A stretch of DNA of 12,413 nucleotides, from positions 1-12,413 of the forward strand of contig DASUSH010000011.1 in assembly GCA_036375215.1 (NCBI GenBank), in the 5' to 3' direction. Below are positions 5,817 through 11,256 of the stretch, piece by piece. Source of the DNA: DASUSH01 sp036375215. Lineage in GTDB: Bacteria > Actinomycetota > Thermoleophilia > Solirubrobacterales > 70-9. The first letter of the stretch is position 1. Every line of letters begins with the position of its first letter. The notes below the pieces were generated by a model. The model saw nothing but the letters and a program-made list of their open reading frames with translations, searched no databases and was not told where the DNA came from. Both the position numbers and the translations under genes were made by a program.

Positions 5817-6167
5817 ATGAGTTCCTCGAGCGTCCCGCATCCACTTCCCGATCCGCTGGTCGAGCTGATCACCGAGCGCTTCCGGGTGCTCTCCGAGCCG
5901 ATGCGGATCAGGCTCCTCGACCGCCTTCGCGAAGGCGAGGCCACCGTCGGCGAGCTCACCGCCGCCGCCGGCGGATCGCAGCAGAACGTCTCCAAGCACC
6001 TCGGCGTCCTCAGCTCCGCCGGGATCCTCGCGCGCGAGCGCGACGGGAACTTCGTCCGCTACCGGATCATCGACCCGACGATCTTCGAGCTCTGCGAGCT
6101 CGTCTGCGGCCGGCTGCGCGACCAGTCCGCGGAGTTCGGCCGGGCCGTGGCGGGGGCCGCCCGATGA
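5817..6167 (+). CDS. ArsR/SmtB-family winged-helix repressor
   Basis: This 116-residue transcriptional repressor has the ArsR fold: an N-terminal helix, 'RFRVLSEPMRIRLLDRLREGE' (helix 1-2, about 21-41), then the helix-turn-helix 'TVGELTAAAGGSQQNVSKHLGVL' (43-65), and the beta wing ARERDGNFVRYRI (72-84). The only cysteines are C93 and C97, in ELCELVCGRL of the last helix. The classic alpha-3 ELCxC metal site is missing, and the position of the first sensor cysteine of BigR/SqrR/YgaV is Asp35. The ligand is therefore not clear; the two cysteines could bind a thiophilic metal or sense reactive sulfur. It is the first gene of a three-gene unit, overlaps the next start by 4 bases (ATGA), and probably represses its own promoter through the inverted repeat at 5788-5813. 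Confidence 0.9.
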   Translation: MSSSSVPHPLPDPLVELITERFRVLSEPMRIRLLDRLREGEATVGELTAAAGGSQQNVSKHLGVLSSAGILARERDGNFVRYRIIDPTIFELCELVCGRLRDQSAEFGRAVAGAAR

Positions 6168-6409
6168 GCCCCGCCGAAGCCACCGCGGCTCCTCGCTGGC
6201 CCCTCGAGCGCGTCCTCTTCGCCCTCGCCGGGACGATGACGCTCCTGAGCGCCGTGCTCGCCGCCGCCGTCTCGCCATGGTTCCTCTTGCTGACCGCTTT
6301 CGTCGGGGTCAACCAGTGGCTCTACGTACTCGCCGGCGCCTGTCCCGCATCGCTCGTCCTGCGCCGCGCCTGCGGCCTTCGCTCCGCGATGCCGGAGGTG
6401 ACCCGGTGA
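6164..6409 (+). CDS. YgaP-type two-helix membrane protein (DUF2892)
   Basis: This is an 81-residue inner-membrane protein with two hydrophobic helices (about 15-37 and 39-57), SPWF between them, and the end motif GACPASLVLRRAC (C60, P61, C70). That is the pattern of the DUF2892/YgaP transmembrane domain (usually G-x-CP-x7/8-C). In E. coli the same domain is fused to a rhodanese in YgaP and lies beside the ArsR-family regulator YgaV. Here the rhodanese is absent and only the membrane part follows an ArsR gene. It is coupled on both sides by 4-base overlaps (ATGA, GTGA). The small soluble N-terminus (1-14) shows no motif. A role in handling sulfane sulfur or thiocyanate is a guess by analogy. 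Confidence 0.75.
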   Translation: MSPAEATAAPRWPLERVLFALAGTMTLLSAVLAAAVSPWFLLLTAFVGVNQWLYVLAGACPASLVLRRACGLRSAMPEVTR

Positions 6410-8520
6410 GCGCCGTCGGCCCGGTCGGGAGGCTCGGTCGCTGGACCGCGTCCCACTTCGCCCTCGTCGCCTCGGCCTGGGTCGTCGTCGCCCTCGGTCT
6501 CGGCTTCCTCGCCCCACGGGTCGAGCACGCCCTCTCCGGGGCCGGCTGGGAGGCGAGCGGATCGGAGTCGACCGAGGCTCGCACCCTGCTCGACTCCGAG
6601 TTCGGCGGGCTCTCCTCGAGCGCGCTCATGGTGGTCGTCCACTCGGAGGACCAGGTCTACGGCGACCCGGCCTTCGAATCGACGCTGAGCGCCGCCGAGG
6701 AGCGGCTCGCCCGCAGCGATGCCGTGACCGAGGTCGTCCCGCCGCGCCCCGGGGAATCGGTCTCCGAAGACGGTCACACCGCCGTGCTCCAGGCGGGCGC
6801 GGCAAGGGACCCGAACGAGATGGTCCGCGCCGCCGACGACCTGAAGTCGGAGCTCGCCGCGACGGGTACCGGCGGCGTCGAGGTGAGCCTCACCGGCGCC
6901 TCCGGGATGTGGTCGGACTTCAACGAGGCCAACAAGGAGGCGATGCTGAAGTCGGAGCTGATCTCGTGGCCGGTCACGCTCGCGATCCTCGTGCTCGCCT
7001 TCGGCTCGCTCGTCGCCGCGGGCCTGCCGCTCATGCTGACGATCCTCGGCCTCGTCGCCTCGGCCGGGATGCTCTACCTCGGCACGCAGGTCATGGACAT
7101 CTCGATCTGGGCGATGAACTTCGCCCTCATGTTCGCGCTCGCGCTCGGGATCGACTACGCGCTCTTCGTCGTCTACCGCTTCCGCGGCGCCTTCTTCGGG
7201 AGCCGGCTCTCCGCCGAGGAGGCGATCGCGGTGACGATGGACACCGCCGGCAAGGCCGTCCTCTTCTCCGGGGTGACCGTGCTGATCTCGCTCTCGGCGG
7301 TCATGCTCGTGCCGAGCCCGGCCTTCCGCTCGATGAGCCTGGGGATCATGCTCTCGGTCCTCTTCGTGCTCGCCGCGACGCTGACCCTGCTGCCCGCCGT
7401 GCTCGCCAAGCTCGGCCCGAGGGTCGACAGGCTCGCCCTGAAGTGGGTGCATTCGGGCGAGCACCGCTCGCCGCGCTTCCAGCGCTGGGGAGAGCGGCTC
7501 TGGCGCCGGCCGTGGCGCTACGGCGTCCCCGCCGCGGTGGCCCTGATCGCGCTCGCGGTCCCGATCCTCTCGCTCGACACCGGGATGCCCTCGATCAAGG
7601 TCGTGCCGGAGACCGATTCCTCGCGACAGGGCTACGAGCAGGTCGCCGCGGCGTTCGGTCCGGGCGCGCCGGGCGCGCTTCAGATCGTCGCCCCCGCCGG
7701 CGAGGCCGATGCGATCGGCGCGACCCTCGCCCGCGACCCCGGCATCGCTCAGGCGCTCCCCGCGCAGGAGGGGCAGGGTGGGCACGCGCTCGTGCAGGCG
7801 GTGCCCGCCGCGGACCCCTCCGATCCCGCGGTCGGGGAGACGATCGACCGGCTGCGCGCCGACCTCCCGAACCAGGCCCTCGTCGGCGGGGCCGCCGCCG
7901 AGAACCACGATCTCGAGCGCGCGCTCTCCGACTACACGCCGGTGGTGATCGGCGTCGTGCTCGGGCTCGGCTTCCTGCTCCTGCTGGTCGCGCTCCAGGC
8001 GCCGCTCGTCGCCGCGCTGGGGGTGCTGACGAACCTGCTCGCGACCGGCGCCGCCTTCGGGATCGCCAAGCTCGTCTTCCAGGACGGCAACCTCTCGGGC
8101 CTGCTCGGCTTCGAGTCGCAGGGGTTCCTCGACGCCTGGGCCCCGGTCTTCTTCTTTGCGATGATCTTCGCGATCTCGATGGACTACAGCGTCTTCCTCC
8201 TGAGCTCGGCGAAGGAGCACTGGGACCGCACCGGCGACGCGCGCGAGGCGATGGTGGGAGGGCTGGCTCACTCCGGCCGCGTGATCTTCGCGGCGGCGGC
8301 GGTGATGGTCGCGGTCTTCTTCACCTTCGCGCTCTCCGGCCCGCTGCCGCCGAAGGAGATGGGGGTGATCCTCGGGGTCGCGGTGCTCCTCGACGCCGCG
8401 CTCGTCCGCCTGCTCCTCCTGCCGGTGCTGCTGCGGGCGACCGGGCGGTGGGCCTGGTGGCGGCCCCGCTGGATGGGGCGGCTGCTTCCCGACGTCCGCT
8501 TCGGCCATGCCGAAGGCTGA
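6406..8520 (+). CDS. MMPL-family RND transporter
   Basis: This is a proton-driven exporter of 704 residues with the two-fold repeated RND/MMPL plan. TM1 is at about 17-36, an extracytoplasmic loop spans 40-185 and TM2-6 span 187-337; then TM7 is at 372-392, a second loop spans 395-505 and TM8-12 span 511-675. The proton-relay pairs of MMPL proteins are present: D250-Y251 in LGIDYALF and D593-Y594 in SMDYSVFL. The length fits YdfJ-like MMPL proteins; it lacks the long C-terminal tail of mycobacterial MmpL3. GTG 6406 is chosen because GGAGG (6394-6398) lies 7 bases upstream and the start overlaps the previous stop as GTGA; an earlier ATG at 6277 lies inside the DUF2892 gene. Substrates of such pumps are lipids or hydrophobic compounds. 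Regulation by the upstream ArsR repressor is likely, which is less usual than TetR control. Confidence 0.92.
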   Translation: MSAVGPVGRLGRWTASHFALVASAWVVVALGLGFLAPRVEHALSGAGWEASGSESTEARTLLDSEFGGLSSSALMVVVHSEDQVYGDPAFESTLSAAEERLARSDAVTEVVPPRPGESVSEDGHTAVLQAGAARDPNEMVRAADDLKSELAATGTGGVEVSLTGASGMWSDFNEANKEAMLKSELISWPVTLAILVLAFGSLVAAGLPLMLTILGLVASAGMLYLGTQVMDISIWAMNFALMFALALGIDYALFVVYRFRGAFFGSRLSAEEAIAVTMDTAGKAVLFSGVTVLISLSAVMLVPSPAFRSMSLGIMLSVLFVLAATLTLLPAVLAKLGPRVDRLALKWVHSGEHRSPRFQRWGERLWRRPWRYGVPAAVALIALAVPILSLDTGMPSIKVVPETDSSRQGYEQVAAAFGPGAPGALQIVAPAGEADAIGATLARDPGIAQALPAQEGQGGHALVQAVPAADPSDPAVGETIDRLRADLPNQALVGGAAAENHDLERALSDYTPVVIGVVLGLGFLLLLVALQAPLVAALGVLTNLLATGAAFGIAKLVFQDGNLSGLLGFESQGFLDAWAPVFFFAMIFAISMDYSVFLLSSAKEHWDRTGDAREAMVGGLAHSGRVIFAAAAVMVAVFFTFALSGPLPPKEMGVILGVAVLLDAALVRLLLLPVLLRATGRWAWWRPRWMGRLLPDVRFGHAEG

Positions 8521-8545
8521 GCCGGGGGCATAGCCGATTCTCGGC

Positions 8546-9178
8546 GTGACCGACTTCACGCTCGAGGCGCAGGACCTGCTGCGCGACCCGACTCGGTTCA
8601 AGTGGTACGTCGTCACCCTCCTTGTCCTCGTCCTCTACGTCTACGCCGTCGAGGTCGAACGCCGCCGGTGGGACATCGTCCTCGCCGGCCTGGCCTTCTG
8701 GCTCGCCGACTGGATCAACGAGATCGCCAACTCGCTGGTCCTGCACTTCAGCGATCGGGCGGCGGTGTGGACGACGACCGGCGACACGGCCTACCTGATC
8801 CTGATCGGGCTGACGATCGAGATCTCGCTCATGTTCGCGATCTCCGGCGTCGTCTACGCGAAGACGCTGCCGGCCGATCGCCGCACCCGCATCCTCGGGA
8901 TCCCGAACCGGCTCGCGATCGCGCTCGCCTTCTCGGTCTTCGCCGTCATCGTCGAGTACCTGCTCGAAGCCACCGGCTACTTCCACTGGGAGTACTGGTG
9001 GTGGAACGTCGGGTTCCCGCTGCCGATCGTGCTCTTCGGCTACCTCTGGTTCTTCCTCGTCGCCGCCTACGTCTACGACCGCCCCGACCACCGCTCGCGC
9101 CTGCGGATCGTCGGCTCGATGGCGGCGATCGTCGCCGTCTCGCTGGTCGTCTTCGGGCCGGTCCTCGAGTGGATCTAG
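8546..9178 (+). CDS. Six-helix integral membrane protein of unknown function
   Basis: I do not recognise this 210-residue protein. Hydrophobic segments lie at about 19-37, 44-66, 80-105, 121-140, 156-177 and 186-207, with no signal peptide and short loops. Acidic residues sit inside or at the edges of helices: D55 and E59 (WLADWINEIANS), E92 (LTIEISLMF), E137 and E141 (VEYLLEATGYF). An aromatic cluster HWEYWWWN (147-154) lies before helix 5. Such buried acids and aromatics suggest a cofactor, metal or substrate site in the membrane, but no known motif is met. GTG 8546 is the start. TAGCCG (8531-8536) is a weak -10 candidate, and a perfect 5-bp hairpin GCCGA-TTC-TCGGC (8533-8545) abuts the start codon. 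It lies 25 bases after the MMPL gene and 39 before efp, in no clear operon. Confidence 0.72.
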   Translation: MTDFTLEAQDLLRDPTRFKWYVVTLLVLVLYVYAVEVERRRWDIVLAGLAFWLADWINEIANSLVLHFSDRAAVWTTTGDTAYLILIGLTIEISLMFAISGVVYAKTLPADRRTRILGIPNRLAIALAFSVFAVIVEYLLEATGYFHWEYWWWNVGFPLPIVLFGYLWFFLVAAYVYDRPDHRSRLRIVGSMAAIVAVSLVVFGPVLEWI

Positions 9179-9203
9179 GCGCGGCGGCGAGCGTTCGCGT
9201 CGC

Positions 9204-9209
9204 TACGCT
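9204..9209 (+). promoter_or_regulatory. -10 box (TACGCT) of the efp operon, leaderless start
   Basis: TACGCT ends 8 bases before GTG 9218 with no Shine-Dalgarno sequence between, so the transcript should begin at or almost at the start codon. It is close to the boxes before the SpoIIAA-like gene (TAGCCT) and arsR (TAAGCT). No convincing -35 element is seen. Downstream genes overlap, so this is probably the main promoter for efp through dxs. Confidence 0.55.
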
Positions 9210-9217
9210 GACGGCCT

Positions 9218-9778
9218 GTGATCTCCACCAACCAGTTCAAGAACGGGACCCATATCGAGGTGGACGGGACGATCTACCGGATCATGGAGTTCCAGCACGT
9301 GAAGCCGGGGAAGGGCGGCGCTTTCGTGCGCACGAAGCTGCGCCGCGCCGAGGACGGCAACGTGATCGACAAGACCTTCCGCGCCGGCGAGAAGTTCCGC
9401 CAGGTGCGCACCGAGACCAAGAAGATGCAGTTCCTCTACGACGCGGGCGACGCCGCGGTCTTCATGGACAGCCGCGACTACGAGCAGCTCGAGCTGCCCC
9501 GCGACGTGATCGGCGAGAACTTGCGGTGGCTGCTGCCGAACGAGGACGTCGACATCCTCTTCGTCGACGAGCGCCCCACCGGGGTCCAGGTCGCGAGCGC
9601 GATCGACATGACCGTTACCAAGACCAACCCGGGCCTCAAGGGCGACACCGCCTCCGGCGGCGGCACGAAGCCGGCCGAGCTCGAGACCGGGGTGACGATC
9701 GAGGTCCCGCTGTTCATCAACGAGGGCGAGAAGGTGCGGGTCGACACCCGTTCCGGCGAGTACGTCGGGCGGGCGTGA
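9218..9778 (+). CDS. efp: Translation elongation factor P
   Basis: EF-P (186 residues, normal length) binds between the P and E sites of ribosomes stalled on proline runs and restores peptide-bond formation. The domains are the N-terminal KOW-like barrel (1-62), central OB (65-127) and C-terminal OB (129-184). The loop that reaches the peptidyl-transferase centre reads HVKPGKGGAF with Lys32 at the tip; the second glycine replaces the Pro of the PGKGP loop known from unmodified actinobacterial EF-P. The C-terminal family signature runs from KPAELETG through EVPLFINEG (151-170) and the protein ends YVGRA. The start is GTG 9218, giving the usual 'MISTNQFKNG' N-terminus. The stop overlaps the nusB start as GTGA. 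No EpmA/EpmB or rhamnosyl-transferase gene is nearby. Confidence 0.97.
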   Translation: MISTNQFKNGTHIEVDGTIYRIMEFQHVKPGKGGAFVRTKLRRAEDGNVIDKTFRAGEKFRQVRTETKKMQFLYDAGDAAVFMDSRDYEQLELPRDVIGENLRWLLPNEDVDILFVDERPTGVQVASAIDMTVTKTNPGLKGDTASGGGTKPAELETGVTIEVPLFINEGEKVRVDTRSGEYVGRA

Positions 9779-10158
9779 GGCGCTCCGACCAGCGCCGCGA
9801 CGCCGTCTTCGCGCTCTACCAGCACGAGGTGGCGGGCGTGCCGCTCGAGGGCCTCCTCGCCGGCGCGAAGCCGTTCACCCGCGAGCTCGCCGAGGGCACG
9901 GTCGCCGAGGCGGAGGCGCTCGACGCCGAGATCGCGACCCACTCGCGCGGCTGGGCGATCGACCGGATCGCGCCGCTCGAGAAGAACATCATGCGGGTCG
10001 CGCTCTTCGAGCTGCACAACCGCGACGACATCCCCGCCGAGGTCAGCCTCGACGAGGCGGTCGGCCTGGCGAAGGAGTACTGCGGCGCCGACGCGCCGGG
10101 CTTCGTGAACGGCATCCTCGGCGCCGCCGCCCGCGCCGGGGTGGGAGGCGAGGCATGA
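9775..10158 (+). CDS. nusB: Transcription antitermination factor NusB
   Basis: This small all-helical RNA-binding protein (127 residues) pairs with NusE/S10 on boxA of rRNA leaders to prevent early termination. Family landmarks are RRSDQRRDAVFALYQHE (2-18), the ERILR-like segment APLEKNIMRVALFEL (66-80), P-AEVSLDEAVGLAKEY (87-102, where I/L-NEAVELAK is usual) and the closing FVNGILGAAAR (110-120). GTG 9775 overlaps the efp stop by 4 bases and gives the expected N-terminus. The next start overlaps its stop (ATGA), with GGGAGG at 10143-10148 inside the end of nusB. Placement directly after efp is the common bacterial order. Confidence 0.95.
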   Translation: MRRSDQRRDAVFALYQHEVAGVPLEGLLAGAKPFTRELAEGTVAEAEALDAEIATHSRGWAIDRIAPLEKNIMRVALFELHNRDDIPAEVSLDEAVGLAKEYCGADAPGFVNGILGAAARAGVGGEA

Positions 10159-10349
10159 GCGACGAGATGCGCACGACCGCGGAGCGCCTGCGCGAGATCA
10201 GCCGGCGGCTCGCCGACCCCGAGCTGCCCGACGAGGAGGCCGAGGCGCTCGCGCGCGAGGCCTCCGAGCTCGCCGCCCGTGGCGGGGTCCTCCTCGACGA
10301 GCGGCTGCGCCGGCTCGCCGACGAGGGCGCTCCCGATCCCGATGGCTGA
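10155..10349 (+). CDS. xseB: XseB-like small protein (exonuclease VII small subunit?)
   Basis: This is a 64-residue, highly charged, two-helix protein. The stretch from ERLREISRRLADPELPDEEAEALAR (about 10-34) to LLDERLRRL (46-54) follows the exonuclease VII small-subunit pattern, 'RLEEIVxxLExGELPLEEALxLFExGxxL...LxE', with about the family's length. XseB packs on XseA to form an enzyme that degrades single-stranded DNA. The position, after nusB and before ispA, is where xseB sits in many bacteria; but xseA, normally just upstream, is absent, which weakens the call or points to a leftover subunit. A strong ribosome binding site, GGGAGG, lies 6 bases before ATG 10155. The 3' end overlaps ispA by 8 bases. 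It could instead be an unrelated coiled-coil protein. Confidence 0.5.
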   Translation: MSDEMRTTAERLREISRRLADPELPDEEAEALAREASELAARGGVLLDERLRRLADEGAPDPDG

Positions 10350-11256
10350 GCCCCGCGAGACGACCGCCGCGACGCCCGCTTCGGGCCGCGAGGAATACCC
10401 GGACGACCTGCGCGAGCTGGTCGAGGAGTACCTGCGCGACCTGCACTTCTCCGGAATGCCCGGCACCTCGGGTCTCGACGAGGCGATGCGCTACTCGCTG
10501 CTCGCCGGCGGCAAGCGCATCCGGCCGGTGCTCGTGCTCGCGACCGCGCGCGCGGCCGGCGTCGACCCGGCGTCGGTGCTGCCGGCGGCGGCCGCGATCG
10601 AGCTGATCCACACCTACTCGCTGATCCACGACGACCTGCCGGCGATGGACGACGACGACCTGCGCCGCGGGCGCCCGACGTCGCACGTCGTCTACGGGGA
10701 GAACGTCGCGATCCTCGCCGGTGACGGGCTCTTCGCGGAGGCGCTGCGGCTGGTCGCCGAGCGCCAGGGCGGCCCGCCCGAGCGGGTCGTGGCGGCGCTG
10801 CGCGAGATCGGCGCCGCCACCGGCGTCCAGGGCATGGTCGGCGGCCAGTACGTCGACGTCACCGAGCAGGACCTCGGCGCCTCCGGGTTGCGCGCGCTCC
10901 ACGAGCTGAAGACCGGGAAGCTGATCCACGCGAGCGTCGCGGTCGCATTGTCACTGGCGGGCCTCTCCGAGCCTGCGACAATTCCGTACTCCCGATTTGC
11001 CGACGAGCTCGGCGTCCTGTTCCAGATCGTCGACGACATCCTCGACGTGACGGGCTCGGACGAGGAGCTCGGCAAGCCCCGCGGTTCCGACGAACGCCAC
11101 GGAAAGGTGACCTACGTGAGTCTCTTCGGTCTCGAGCAGGCGCGCGAGCTGGCCGCCGAGTCGCACGCGAAGGCGCGCGAGGCGCTTGCCGGGGCGGACG
11201 GGGACACGGGCGACCTCGAGCGGATCGCCGACTTCATCCACACCCGGCAGCGATGA
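10342..11256 (+). CDS. ispA: Short-chain polyprenyl diphosphate synthase (FPP/GGPP type)
   Basis: This is a trans-isoprenyl diphosphate synthase of 304 residues, which condenses IPP with allylic diphosphates to C15 or C20 products in the cytosol. Visible motifs are the substrate-binding GGKRIRP (56-62), the first Asp-rich motif DDLPAMD (97-103, the bacterial DDx4D type), the following DDDLRRGRPTSH (104-115), GGQYVDV (167-173), KTGKLI (190-195), and the second Asp-rich motif FQIVDDILD (227-235). It ends GSDERHGKVTYVSLFG (248-263) and IADFIHTR. The residue five before the first Asp is Tyr92, in TYSLIHDD as in E. coli IspA, favouring a C15 (farnesyl) product, but the length cannot be fixed by sight. 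ATG 10342 lies inside the xseB-like gene (8-base overlap), and the stop overlaps dxs as ATGA. The pairing with dxs places the first and a late common step of isoprenoid synthesis in one transcript. Confidence 0.93.
   Translation: MAEPRETTAATPASGREEYPDDLRELVEEYLRDLHFSGMPGTSGLDEAMRYSLLAGGKRIRPVLVLATARAAGVDPASVLPAAAAIELIHTYSLIHDDLPAMDDDDLRRGRPTSHVVYGENVAILAGDGLFAEALRLVAERQGGPPERVVAALREIGAATGVQGMVGGQYVDVTEQDLGASGLRALHELKTGKLIHASVAVALSLAGLSEPATIPYSRFADELGVLFQIVDDILDVTGSDEELGKPRGSDERHGKVTYVSLFGLEQARELAAESHAKAREALAGADGDTGDLERIADFIHTRQR

Noticed and set aside
6322..8616. A 764-codon open frame on the minus strand opposite the MMPL gene
   Set aside because: Its product is low-complexity Arg/Glu/Asp/His-rich sequence typical of antisense frames in GC-rich DNA; the plus strand encodes a clear transporter with its motifs.
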